A stretch of DNA of 64,000 nucleotides, from the NCBI GenBank assembly GCA_019739295.1, contig JAHHDV010000021.1:7554-71553 (forward strand), read 5' to 3'. The stretch comes from Taibaiella sp. GTDB taxonomy: Bacteria > Bacteroidota > Bacteroidia > Chitinophagales > Chitinophagaceae. Shown in pieces: positions 28,457 through 37,480 of the stretch (position 1 is its first letter; the number at the start of each line of letters is the position of its first letter). The notes under the pieces were generated by a model. That model was not told the DNA's origin. It did no database searches and saw nothing but the letters and a program-made list of their open reading frames with translations. The translations under genes and the position numbers were made by a program.

Positions 28457-31400
28457 ATGAAAATTTCAGAAATATCCATTAAGAGGCCCAGTATCATCAT
28501 AGTCATATTTTTGCTGTTGACATTGGGAGGGATCCTCTCTTACACGCAACTGGGGTATGAACTGGTACCCAAATTCGAAGTGAATGTAATCTCCATTCAG
28601 ACCATTTACCCGGGTGCAGCTCCCTCGGAAGTGGAAAATTCGGTAACCAAAAAGATAGAAGATGCGGTATCTTCTCTCGAGAATGTCAAAAAGATTGAAT
28701 CCAAATCAATGGAAAGCGTATCCATTGTTATGATTACATTGAACAGTACTGCCGATGTGAATTTCTTATTGACCGATGCTCAGAGAAAAATCAATGCCGT
28801 TGTCAATGACTTGCCCGAAGATGCCAAGACCCCATCATTGAATAAATTCTCCCTGGACGATGTGCCGATCATCAACCTTACCGCCACATCCAACCTTTCA
28901 GAAAAAGAGCTCTACGATTTATTAGACCAGAAAATCCAACCGGTATTCGCCCGTATCGACGGGGTAGCCAAAGTAGATATGGTGGGAGGTGAAGAAAGAG
29001 AAATACAGGTAAGTGTCAATCCTGAAAAACTGCAGGGCTACGGGATGACCATATCCCAGATACAGCAGATGATAGCTGCTTCGAATATGGACTTCCCCAC
29101 AGGGAATATCAAGAGCAGGGATAACCAGACCACCATCCGGCTGGCAGGAAAGTTTGCCGATCTGGATGAGCTGAGGAACCTGCCCCTGTTTACTCCGCAG
29201 GGTGTGATGATACGACTGAGTGATGTGGCTGATGTACAGGATGGTATCAAAGATGCAGAAAAGATAGCGCGGATAGATCAGCAGAATACGGTACTGCTCC
29301 AGGTGTTTAAGCAATCCGATGCCAATGCGGTAGCCGTATCGGAAAAAGTAAAAACCATCATAGCCTCTGTAGAAAAAGATTTTGCAGCGCAGGGCGTAGA
29401 TATTACCATAGGTAGCGATACCACAGATTATACCCTGAAAGCCGCCAACAATGTTATGTTTGACCTGGTGCTGGCGATTGTCCTGGTAGGCGTGATTATG
29501 TTATTCTTCCTGCACAGCCTCAGGAATGCTGCCATTACCATGGTGGCGATTCCCCTGTCATTGATCGCTACGTTCATCGGGCTGTACCTGATGGGCTATA
29601 CCCTGAACCTGATGTCCTTACTGGCATTGTCGCTCGTGGTAGGTATCCTGGTGGATGATGCGATTGTGGTGATAGAGAATATACACCGTCATATGGAAAT
29701 GGGTAAGAATAAGGTCCGTGCCGCCTTTGACGGAGCCAAAGAAATCGGCTTTACCGTTACAGCGATTACCCTGGTGATCGTAGTGGTATTCCTTCCCATC
29801 TCCTTGTCGACAGGTCTGGTATCTGATATCCTGAGACAGTTTACGGTTACGGTTGTCATCGCTACACTCCTGTCTTTGCTGGTTTCCTTTACTGTAGTAC
29901 CCTGGTTGTATTCCCGTTTTGGAAAACTGGAGCACCTCAATCCGAAATCCATCTTCGGCAGAATCCTGAACTCCTTCGAAAGGGGGTTGACCAGACTGAC
30001 CAATGGTATCGGTAATATTCTAAAATGGTCACTCAAAAGAAGAAGAAACAAATTGATTGCCCTGGGTTTAACGATGGTGTTGTTTTTCGCCTCCATTATG
30101 CTGGTCGGAAAGGGATACATCGGTTCGGATTTTTTCCCGGGAAATGACAAGGGAGAATTTTACCTGCAGCTCGAGCTGAACAAAGATGCATCTATCGAAC
30201 AAACCAATTTCCTTACCCAGAAGGCAGAGCAATACCTGGCACAGAAACCGGAAATCGAGCGAATGATCACTACCGTAGGACAGGCTTCAGACGGTATGGC
30301 CTCTACAAGCGGTACGAAATATAAATCCGAGATACACATTTTTGTATCAGATGCGCACAGGAAGAAAGAATCCACCAAGGTCTTCTCTGCAAAACTGAAA
30401 AGAGAAATGGAGCATGTACTGGTAGGGGCTAAAGTAAAAACCGTGAATATGGGATTGATGGGGGCAGAGAATGCACCGCTGAACCTGACGGTGATCGCAT
30501 CATCCCAGGCAGATGCCCTGGTCTTTGCCAATCAGGCTGCAGACCTGCTGCGCAAAGTCCCGGGGGCTACAGAGGTTAAGCTTACTTCTGAAGACGGTAA
30601 TCCGGAGATCAATGTAAAAGTAGACCGGGACAAGATGAATTCCTTAGGCCTGAATGTGGCTACCGTAGGCCTGGCGATGCAGACTGCCTTCTCGGGCAAT
30701 ACTGATGCGAAGTTCACAGAGGGCGACAGGGAGTACGATATCAATATCAGGTACGATGAGATCGGCAGGGCAAAAATAGAAGATGTGAAAGCGCTGAAGT
30801 TTATCAACAACCAGGGCCAGTCCATCATGCTGGAACAGTTTGCAGACGTAATCTACGGATCAGGACCTACATTGCTGGAAAGAAGGGACAAGTCGCCTTC
30901 AGTTTCTATCCAGGCACAGGTAGTGGGAAGACCGGCAGGTACCATCGCTGCAGAATGGGAGGAGCAGTTCTCCAAGCTGGAAAGAGCACCGGGCCTGTCT
31001 TACAAATGGGGTGGAAATATGGAAAACCAGGAAGAAGGATTTGGCTCTTTGGGACTGGCATTGATGATTGCGATCGTATTGGTGTACTTCGTGATGGTGG
31101 CGTTGTATGACAACTTTGTGACACCTTTCGTGGTATTGTTCTCCATTCCGCTTTCTTTTATCGGCGCCTTGCTGTTCCTGGCCTTGTTCAACCAGACCTT
31201 AAATATCTTTACGATATTGGGAATTATCATGCTGATCGGCCTGGTAGCGAAGAACGCGATTATGCTGGTAGACTTTGCCAACCACAGGAAAGAAGAAGGA
31301 TACTCTACTTATGATGCGCTGGTGGCTGCCAACCATGCACGTTTCCGTCCTATCTTAATGACCACAATAGCCATGGTCATCGGGATGGTGCCGATTGCGA

Positions 31401-31618
31401 TAGCCACCGGGGATGGTGCTGATATGAACAGGGGTTTGGCCCTGGTGATCATCGGCGGGCTCTTATCCTCTTTGTTCCTGACACTGGTGATTGTGCCGGT
31501 GGTATATTCCGTTTTCGACAGTCTTACGAGAAGGTTCAGCAAAGGCAGGAAACCCGATTATGCACAATTGATCACAGCAGATTATGAGATGAACCCGGAT
31601 TTTAAGGATGAGCATTAA
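28457..31618 (+). CDS. RND efflux pump, inner-membrane transporter (AcrB/HAE1-like)
   Basis: 1053 residues, full length for an RND pump. TM1 follows KISEISIKRPSIIIVIFLLL. Then comes the porter domain (YPGAAPSEVENSVTKKIEDA), the TM2-TM6 block with the proton-relay pair in TM4 (LALSLVVGILVDDAIVVIEN), and a second half with LGIIMLIGLVAKNAIMLVDF (TM10 region with its lysine). It uses the proton gradient to export hydrophobic compounds directly out of the cell with the two upstream gene products. The adjacent genes do not include a TetR-type repressor, so I see no local regulation. Confidence 0.95.
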   Translation: MKISEISIKRPSIIIVIFLLLTLGGILSYTQLGYELVPKFEVNVISIQTIYPGAAPSEVENSVTKKIEDAVSSLENVKKIESKSMESVSIVMITLNSTADVNFLLTDAQRKINAVVNDLPEDAKTPSLNKFSLDDVPIINLTATSNLSEKELYDLLDQKIQPVFARIDGVAKVDMVGGEEREIQVSVNPEKLQGYGMTISQIQQMIAASNMDFPTGNIKSRDNQTTIRLAGKFADLDELRNLPLFTPQGVMIRLSDVADVQDGIKDAEKIARIDQQNTVLLQVFKQSDANAVAVSEKVKTIIASVEKDFAAQGVDITIGSDTTDYTLKAANNVMFDLVLAIVLVGVIMLFFLHSLRNAAITMVAIPLSLIATFIGLYLMGYTLNLMSLLALSLVVGILVDDAIVVIENIHRHMEMGKNKVRAAFDGAKEIGFTVTAITLVIVVVFLPISLSTGLVSDILRQFTVTVVIATLLSLLVSFTVVPWLYSRFGKLEHLNPKSIFGRILNSFERGLTRLTNGIGNILKWSLKRRRNKLIALGLTMVLFFASIMLVGKGYIGSDFFPGNDKGEFYLQLELNKDASIEQTNFLTQKAEQYLAQKPEIERMITTVGQASDGMASTSGTKYKSEIHIFVSDAHRKKESTKVFSAKLKREMEHVLVGAKVKTVNMGLMGAENAPLNLTVIASSQADALVFANQAADLLRKVPGATEVKLTSEDGNPEINVKVDRDKMNSLGLNVATVGLAMQTAFSGNTDAKFTEGDREYDINIRYDEIGRAKIEDVKALKFINNQGQSIMLEQFADVIYGSGPTLLERRDKSPSVSIQAQVVGRPAGTIAAEWEEQFSKLERAPGLSYKWGGNMENQEEGFGSLGLALMIAIVLVYFVMVALYDNFVTPFVVLFSIPLSFIGALLFLALFNQTLNIFTILGIIMLIGLVAKNAIMLVDFANHRKEEGYSTYDALVAANHARFRPILMTTIAMVIGMVPIAIATGDGADMNRGLALVIIGGLLSSLFLTLVIVPVVYSVFDSLTRRFSKGRKPDYAQLITADYEMNPDFKDEH

Positions 31619-31646
31619 ATCTGAATACTAAAAACAATCAAATCAG

Positions 31647-31699
31647 GGTAAGCACTCTTGTGGAAATGACGAATGGGAAAGATCAGAAGAGTGCTTACC
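31647..31699. repeat. 13-bp inverted repeat between the RND gene and the Usp gene
   Basis: Arms GGTAAGCACTCTT (31647-31659) and AAGAGTGCTTACC (31687-31699) are perfectly complementary with a 27-base loop. No T run follows, so it is not a classic terminator. It could be an operator, an mRNA-stability hairpin or an attenuator between the efflux operon and the stress gene. Confidence 0.6.
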
Positions 31700-31717
31700 A
31701 TTAAAAACTAATATATT

Positions 31718-32521
31718 ATGAAGTCGGTACTTATTGCTACAGATTTATCTTCAATAGCCCGGAATGCAACCGAATATGCTATGGAAGCGGTAAAGGTCGC
31801 CACGGGATCCGTTATATTGTTCCACTTGTTCAAAGTATCCTCTCATACAGCGAACTCACTGATCGGCACCGCGGGAATAGATGCCATGTTCGAAAGCCGC
31901 AAGAAAGAGATGGAAGCATATGCGGCATCGCTTTCCCGGGAGCATGGTATTCCTGTTACTGCCGAAGTAAGAATGGGTGACTTTCCGGACGAGATCAAAA
32001 CGGTCTACCAGGAAAATAACTGCAGGATGCTGGTACTGGGAATGCCTCAGAAGACCTTCGAGCAGGACCTGCTGGGCAATACGACAACTGCTGCTATTTA
32101 TACGCTTGAATTCCCGATACTGGCGATCCCGGAAACAGCAAAGTATAAGGGCCTCAAAAAGATCTTATTTGCCTGTGACCTGGCAAAGGAGATACAGGAT
32201 AGTGTGATAGAAAAGATCAAGGAGTTTGCTTTACTATACGGCTCAGAGGTCGAGATCCTGTATGTAAGCAATACCATAGACAGTGCATCTGAAAAAGAGA
32301 ATATCAGACAAACGCTTGTTGATATCGTTTACCATTACAAGAGGGAACCCCCTTCTGAGTCTATCATACAAACAATATTGTCTGAGGCGGAAGCCATCAG
32401 CGCAGATATGATTATAATGACACCCAATAAGTATGGCTTCTGGTCTTCCTTACTGCACAGGAGCAAAACGAGGGCCATGGCATCAAACGGCAGGCTCCCC
32501 TTACTTTCTTTGCCATATTGA
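31718..32521 (+). CDS. Universal stress protein, tandem UspA domains
   Basis: 267 residues with two Usp domains. The first starts at SVLIATDLSSIARNATEYAM and ends at about residue 140. The second starts at KKILFACDLAKEIQDSVIEK and ends near the C-terminus (ADMIIMTPNKYGFWSSLLHRS, the region of the nucleotide-binding G-2X-G-9X-G loop, here imperfect). Because the motif is incomplete in both halves, ATP binding is uncertain. It is a cytoplasmic stress-related protein of unknown target. It follows the efflux operon after a 100-base gap holding an inverted repeat. Confidence 0.88.
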   Translation: MKSVLIATDLSSIARNATEYAMEAVKVATGSVILFHLFKVSSHTANSLIGTAGIDAMFESRKKEMEAYAASLSREHGIPVTAEVRMGDFPDEIKTVYQENNCRMLVLGMPQKTFEQDLLGNTTTAAIYTLEFPILAIPETAKYKGLKKILFACDLAKEIQDSVIEKIKEFALLYGSEVEILYVSNTIDSASEKENIRQTLVDIVYHYKREPPSESIIQTILSEAEAISADMIIMTPNKYGFWSSLLHRSKTRAMASNGRLPLLSLPY

Positions 32522-32580
32522 ATTTATATGAGCAAATTTGTCTATTTTTAAAGTAAAATTTTATTTGAATAGCAGCATAT

Positions 32581-33633
32581 ATGTGTCCTAAAATTCCTCT
32601 TAAAGTATTGGTTAAGGAAAGTGGAAAGCTTTTCTTATTCTTTCTGGTGGGAACGCTGTTGATTACTTCTCTACAGGATTTTGACCTGAATAACCTTCTG
32701 TTCAGAACAGTGTCACTGACCGTATTGTTTGTTCTGATATTTACCATCAACACCTATCTGATTTACTATTTTGATCAGAGAAGAAAACGGAATACGGAAA
32801 GGATATGGAAGAAAACGTATTCCATAGGATACTGCTGCACCTTAGTTGTTTTTTTCCTTCATCATATCATTATTCTTTTTTGCCAGAAGGCCGGCATTAT
32901 AGAAATACCCCATAATGTGGACAGCCTTAGGGGATGGAGGTTGCTGGTGTTCTTTATATATGCCACTTTCGTCATATACTCCTTTATCTTTTTCATCCAG
33001 AATTTCGTACTGGAACAGTATGAGAAAAACCGCATACGGCTGGAACTGGCAGAATTAAAAGCTACCAACAGCGATGCCATCAATCAGCTCCTGCGTCAGC
33101 AGATACAGCCGCACTTCCTGTTCAATGCATTGAATGTACTGAAGACATTGATCAAAAGAGACTCCCGGCAGGCAGAAAGTTATTTATTAAAGCTTTCGGA
33201 TTTCTTAAGGGTTTCTATTTCTCCCAATACATCTGGAGTCGCTACACTTAAGGAAGAGCTGAAAGTGTGTAATGATTATATGGAAATGCAAAAAATGAGG
33301 TTTGGCCCTGCTTTGCAATATAAAGTGAATATTGACCCGGAAGATGAAATCCGGAATAAAAAGCTTCCCTTCTTTTCCTTACAGCCATTACTTGAAAATG
33401 CGATTAAGCATAACGAGCTGACGGAAGACAACCCGCTTTATACCGAGATATGCGCAGAGGGCGAATACGTAATTGTAAAGAATAACTTACAGCCTAAAGC
33501 ACATACGGAAGTCTCTACCGGGAATGGTCATAATATGCTGCGTAAACGTTATCAGATTTTATCGGGGGACGGCCTGGTCATCAGGAAGGATAAAGACAGT
33601 TATTCGGTGAGCCTCAAAATTTTGGATTTATGA
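32581..33633 (+). CDS. LytS/YehU-type sensor histidine kinase
   Basis: 350 residues. Four hydrophobic segments in the first 165 residues (LFLFFLVGTLLITSL, LTVLFVLIFTINTYLIYYF, GYCCTLVVFFLHHIIILF, LLVFFIYATFVIYSFIFFI) are followed by a short coiled stretch. The His_kinase (HisKA-like) motif QQIQPHFLFNALNVLKTLI carries the phospho-accepting histidine. The N-box LQPLLENAIKHNEL and a short G-box (GNGHNMLRKRY) follow. It autophosphorylates and passes the phosphate to the LytTR regulator whose start codon overlaps its stop (ATGA). The signal is unknown and no sensor domain other than the membrane part is visible. Confidence 0.92.
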   Translation: MCPKIPLKVLVKESGKLFLFFLVGTLLITSLQDFDLNNLLFRTVSLTVLFVLIFTINTYLIYYFDQRRKRNTERIWKKTYSIGYCCTLVVFFLHHIIILFCQKAGIIEIPHNVDSLRGWRLLVFFIYATFVIYSFIFFIQNFVLEQYEKNRIRLELAELKATNSDAINQLLRQQIQPHFLFNALNVLKTLIKRDSRQAESYLLKLSDFLRVSISPNTSGVATLKEELKVCNDYMEMQKMRFGPALQYKVNIDPEDEIRNKKLPFFSLQPLLENAIKHNELTEDNPLYTEICAEGEYVIVKNNLQPKAHTEVSTGNGHNMLRKRYQILSGDGLVIRKDKDSYSVSLKILDL

Positions 33634-34385
33634 ACATCGTGATCGTAGAAGACGAAAAATTAACGGCAGAAGATTTAAAAGATACCATCTTACGTGTCGC
33701 TCCGGACCTGAAAGTCGTCAGGATCCTGGGTTCTGTAAAAGAAGCTGTCGCCTATTTTAAATCCAACCCCATGCCCCAGTTAATATTCAGTGATATCCAG
33801 CTGGGAGACGGTTTGAGTTTTGATATCTATCAGGAAGTGGAAGTGAGCGCGCCTATCGTTTTCTGTACTGCTTATGATGAATATGCATTACAGGCTTTTG
33901 ATACCAACGGGATTCACTATATCCTTAAGCCTTTTGATGAAAAAAAGGTGGAAGAAGCCATAGAAAAGTTCAGAAATTTACAATCTGTGTTTACAGAAGA
34001 GCGCACATCCTTTATGAAAGTGCTCGAATCCTTACAAAAGTCCCAGGGCGTCACCCAATCTTTGCTGGTCTATCAACAGGATAAAGTAATCCCTGTAAAA
34101 TTCAGGGACATCGCATTCTTCTATATCAAAAATGAAGTCACGCACCTGTATACTTTTTCGCAGAAAATCTATTACATCAACAAATCTCTTGATGTCATAC
34201 AGCAGATATGTGGCGACGATTTTTACAGGGCCAACCGCCAGTATATCGTAAACCGAAGCGCGATCAAAGAGATCAACCAGTCCCTGTCCCGCAAAGTATC
34301 GGTTGAATTAAATGTACCCTTTCAGGAAAGCATTACTATAAGCAAAGAAAAGATGACCGATTTCCTGGACTGGCTGAAAGGTTAG
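33630..34385 (+). CDS. LytTR-family response regulator
   Basis: 251 residues. The receiver domain (residues 1-120) has acidic pocket E7/D8, the phospho-acceptor D55 (FSDIQLGDG), T in FCTAYDEYA and K in ILKPFDEKK. The LytTR DNA-binding domain (about residues 140-250) shows VKFRDIAFFYIKNEVTHLYT, INKSLDVIQ and FYRANRQYIVNRSAIKEI. It overlaps the kinase gene by four bases, so the two are translated together. LytTR proteins bind paired direct repeats in promoters; the targets are not identifiable here. A weak candidate is the neighbouring pckA region. Confidence 0.93.
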   Translation: MNIVIVEDEKLTAEDLKDTILRVAPDLKVVRILGSVKEAVAYFKSNPMPQLIFSDIQLGDGLSFDIYQEVEVSAPIVFCTAYDEYALQAFDTNGIHYILKPFDEKKVEEAIEKFRNLQSVFTEERTSFMKVLESLQKSQGVTQSLLVYQQDKVIPVKFRDIAFFYIKNEVTHLYTFSQKIYYINKSLDVIQQICGDDFYRANRQYIVNRSAIKEINQSLSRKVSVELNVPFQESITISKEKMTDFLDWLKG

Positions 34386-34584
34386 CGGAGCGGGCTGAAA
34401 AGGTCCCGGTTTGTACCTGCCGGAGAAGGAATGTTCTATTGCAAAAATTTCTTTAAAATTATTTATATATTACTAATATATATTCATATTTATTTTGTTT
34501 ATATTACTTTACTCATTAAAAACAGCCTGAAAAAAATTACAAAAACCAATATTAAATAATAATTATTTAACAACGAATAATTAG

Positions 34585-34592
34585 TAATTTTG
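34585..34592 (+). promoter_or_regulatory. TAnnTTTG promoter element for pckA
   Basis: TAATTTTG matches the -7 element consensus exactly. It sits 34 bases before the pckA ATG at 34626 in a very AT-rich intergenic stretch (34440-34590). Several AATAAT-type repeats lie upstream. It overlaps the in-frame TTG at 34590, which rules that codon out as the translation start. Confidence 0.6.
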
Positions 34593-34625
34593 CAGACATT
34601 TTTTTCACAAAATCTTTTATTTGAT

Positions 34626-36239
34626 ATGCAAGAATTGGGCATTAAAAATCCATCTTTCGATTTGCAAACTTTGGGCTTGACCCCCGGAAAAGTACATTGG
34701 AACCTTTCTTCGGAAACATTAACTGATCAGGCTGTCGCTTTAGGCCAGGGAACTTTAAATGATACAGGTGCGTTATCTGTGAGTACGGGAAAGTTCACGG
34801 GGCGCAGTCCTAAAGATAAATTTACAGTAAAAGACGATATCACACGTGATTCCGTGGACTGGGGTGATATCAATATCCCGCTGGATCCGGAGAAGTTTGA
34901 CAAATTGTATGATAAAATGACCCAATACCTGAATGGGAAAGAAATATGGGTAAGAGATTCTTATGCAGGTGCTGATCCAAAATACAGATTGAACATCAGG
35001 GTAATCAACGAAACCCCCTGGGCGAACCTGTTCTGTAACGACCTTTTCCTACGCCCTACGGAAAAAGCAATCCAAGATTTCCAACACGACTGGCTGATCC
35101 TTCAGGCACCAGGCTTCCTGGCTGATCCTGAAGAAGATGGTGTAAGACAAGGAAATTTTACGATAGTCAACTTTACAAAAAAGATCATCTTGATCGGTGG
35201 TTCTGCTTATACGGGAGAAATGAAAAAAGGTATCTTCGGTGTGCTGAACTTTATCCTTCCCCATGATCATAATGTATTGAGCATGCACTGCTCTGCCAAT
35301 GAAGGAAAGGACGGCGACGTAGCGCTTTTCTTCGGATTGAGCGGTACCGGTAAGACAACGCTGTCTGCAGATCCGGACCGCGCGCTTATCGGAGATGATG
35401 AGCATGGATGGGCGGATGGCTCCGTATTCAACTTCGAAGGTGGGTGCTATGCCAAGGTCATCGATCTGAGTGCCGAGAAAGAACCGCAGATCTTTAAAGC
35501 CATCAGACCCGGTGCCCTCTTAGAGAATATCGTCTTCAAAAAAGATTCTAATGAAGTAGATTATACAGATGGCTCCATCACCGAAAATACAAGGGCAGCA
35601 TATCCGATCCATCATATCGAGAACGCCAAAGAACCGTCTATGGGCGGTGACCCGAAGAATATCTTCTTCCTGACCTGCGATGCGTTCGGTATCCTTCCTC
35701 CTATTTCCAAACTGACCAAGGCCCAGGCGATGTATCACTTCATCAGCGGGTATACGGCAAAGGTGGCAGGTACGGAAGTAGGCGTAACAGAGCCTCAGAC
35801 TACATTCTCGGCTTGTTTCGGAAGGGTATTCCTGCCTTTGCACCCGACTAAGTATGCAGAGCTCCTGGGGAAAAAACTGGAAGAGCATCCCGATGTCAAT
35901 GTATGGCTGATCAATACCGGATGGAGCGGCGGTTCCTATGGCGTTGGTTCCAGAATGAACTTAAAATATACCAGGGCTATGATTACAGCAGCTATGAATG
36001 GCGAGCTGGATAACGTAGCATACGAACCGCATGATGTATTTGGTGTATTGATCCCTCAGACCTGTCCTCAGGTCCCTTCAGAGATCCTGAACCCCAGGGA
36101 TACCTGGGTGGACAAAGAGGCTTATGATACCAAAGCCAACCAGCTGGCCCAGCTTTTCGTTAAGAACTTTGAGAAATATGCAGACCAGGCTAATGAAGAG
36201 ATCCGCTCAGCTGCACCAAAAGTACAAGCAGGAGCATAG
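34626..36239 (+). CDS. pckA: Phosphoenolpyruvate carboxykinase (ATP)
   Basis: 537 residues from ATG 34626 (MQELGIKNPSFDL). Signature stretches: TGRSPKDKFTVKD, RVINETPWANLFCND, GEMKKGIFGVLNFILP (substrate and metal ligands), the kinase-1a P-loop GLSGTGKTTLSADP and kinase-2 IGDDEHGW. They continue with the adenine-binding RIKYTRAMI-like LKYTRAMITAAMNG. Role: ATP-dependent conversion of oxaloacetate to PEP in gluconeogenesis, or the reverse in anaerobic Bacteroidota. The regulatory setting (long AT-rich leader and a clear promoter) indicates individual control. A strong hairpin follows. Confidence 0.96.
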   Translation: MQELGIKNPSFDLQTLGLTPGKVHWNLSSETLTDQAVALGQGTLNDTGALSVSTGKFTGRSPKDKFTVKDDITRDSVDWGDINIPLDPEKFDKLYDKMTQYLNGKEIWVRDSYAGADPKYRLNIRVINETPWANLFCNDLFLRPTEKAIQDFQHDWLILQAPGFLADPEEDGVRQGNFTIVNFTKKIILIGGSAYTGEMKKGIFGVLNFILPHDHNVLSMHCSANEGKDGDVALFFGLSGTGKTTLSADPDRALIGDDEHGWADGSVFNFEGGCYAKVIDLSAEKEPQIFKAIRPGALLENIVFKKDSNEVDYTDGSITENTRAAYPIHHIENAKEPSMGGDPKNIFFLTCDAFGILPPISKLTKAQAMYHFISGYTAKVAGTEVGVTEPQTTFSACFGRVFLPLHPTKYAELLGKKLEEHPDVNVWLINTGWSGGSYGVGSRMNLKYTRAMITAAMNGELDNVAYEPHDVFGVLIPQTCPQVPSEILNPRDTWVDKEAYDTKANQLAQLFVKNFEKYADQANEEIRSAAPKVQAGA

Positions 36240-36283
36240 GTCCTGAAAAATTAACCGGATAACGGACCTTTCTGTTAGGTTAC

Positions 36284-36319
36284 AGCCACAACCTGCCGGG
36301 CATCCGGCAGGTTGTGGCT
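36284..36319 (+). terminator. Hairpin terminator after pckA
   Basis: Perfect 16-bp arms (AGCCACAACCTGCCGG / CCGGCAGGTTGTGGCT) surround a GCAT loop, starting 45 bases after the pckA stop. The following T run is short (TTT), so termination may be partial. Confidence 0.65.
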
Positions 36320-36622
36320 TTGATATGATCCGGGAAAGGGTGAATTCCGCTATTTTATTGGAGCGATATCCATATGCATTCGACGACCCATTTGAAAAAC
36401 CAGGCCATATTATCATTTAGCCACCGGAGCTATCCCCACGAAAGATTTTGAAAACCGGCAAAGCCCGGTTATCTATACTGCTTTGGATGCCGGGAGAGCT
36501 GGGAGGTCGGAGCTTAGCATGAAAATGGTAATATGCCGCTTCAAAACAATCCGGCACGGGGTTCTTTCGTTGAAAGGAGCGCATAGACCAGGTATTTGCC
36601 ACCTGGTATTTGTAAAAAGAAT

Positions 36623-36630
36623 TAATTTTG
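36623..36630 (+). promoter_or_regulatory. TAnnTTTG element just upstream of the exported CarboxypepD_reg-like gene
   Basis: TAATTTTG matches the -7 consensus. The ATG at 36638 is only 8 bases downstream, so the transcript would be leaderless or nearly so, if this is used. An upstream TTTG lies 24 bases away, slightly longer than usual. The rest of 36320-36620 shows no gene I can support. Confidence 0.4.
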
Positions 36631-36637
36631 CACGGAT

Positions 36638-37342
36638 ATGACCTTATTTCGCCATTACACCCTGTTCCTGATTTTGTTCATCGCTGCACTGGATGCTCAC
36701 GCACAAATGATGCAGGGAAAAATATATGATGTAGATGGCAAAAAGCCGCTGAAAGATGTGATCATCCATAATATATTCAGTGAAGAGATCGTATACTCCG
36801 ACGAGAATGGACGCTTCCGGATCGAGGTCAGACCAGGGGAGCTGGTAGAGTTCAAAATGTATAACTACAAGACCTCCAGGGTCAGGATTCACGATGCCCC
36901 GGCCAGCTATTACGAAGTGCCTATGGCGATTGGCCCGTTCGAGCTGGAAGGACTGACCGTATATGGCAGGGATGCCTCCCGCAAGATCGACAGCATCAAG
37001 ACTGCAGAGGTATTCCAAAAAGCGCTCCGCACCAAAAAGCTTGAAGGAATGGATGCATTCCAGCACCCGATTTCCGCACTCAGCAAGGAAAACAGGAGGA
37101 TCTGGGCATTCCAGGAACGGTATCGGAGAACGGAACAGGAGAAATATATCGAATATGTATTCAACCCCGAGCTGATCAGGCAATTGACAGCACTCGGTGA
37201 GGACAGCATCGAAGATTACCGGAGAAGGTTCAGGCCTACGATAGACTGGTTGACAGAATGGAATGAATACGACTATTACCTATATATAAAAAATTCTGTG
37301 GCTACCTACAGGACCAATAGTGCCTATTACAGGAAGGAATGA
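36638..37342 (+). CDS. Exported protein with CarboxypepD_reg-like domain
   Basis: 234 residues. The signal peptide (MTLFRHYTLFLILFIAALDAHAQ) is followed by a CarboxypepD_reg-like beta-sandwich: GKIYDVDGKKPLKDVIIHN, SDENGRFRIEVRPGELVEFKM, then YEVPMAIGPFELEGLTVYG. The remaining 130 residues are charged, helical and unmatched by any family I know. Predicted location: periplasm or outer-membrane associated. Proteins of this kind are common single genes in Bacteroidota; the function is unknown. No operon partner is close: PhaC starts 138 bases later with its own leader. Confidence 0.75.
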   Translation: MTLFRHYTLFLILFIAALDAHAQMMQGKIYDVDGKKPLKDVIIHNIFSEEIVYSDENGRFRIEVRPGELVEFKMYNYKTSRVRIHDAPASYYEVPMAIGPFELEGLTVYGRDASRKIDSIKTAEVFQKALRTKKLEGMDAFQHPISALSKENRRIWAFQERYRRTEQEKYIEYVFNPELIRQLTALGEDSIEDYRRRFRPTIDWLTEWNEYDYYLYIKNSVATYRTNSAYYRKE

Positions 37343-37480
37343 GGTTTCCTCCCGGTTCCAAACTTAAGATTTGATCATAATTTCATCTTCTGATATTGCA
37401 TTTTTTTTGAACGCATTTATAAATATTGTAATTTCACTACCTGACAAATCATTCCATCCAAAGTAAAATTTTTAAAGAAT

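Noticed and set aside
34590..34625. Alternative TTG start for pckA
   Set aside because: It overlaps the -7 promoter element; the ATG at 34626 fits the family N-terminus.
36417..36602. Short minus-strand frame between pckA and the exported protein
   Set aside because: Only 61 codons, no ribosome-binding or protein features, in a region with promoter elements.
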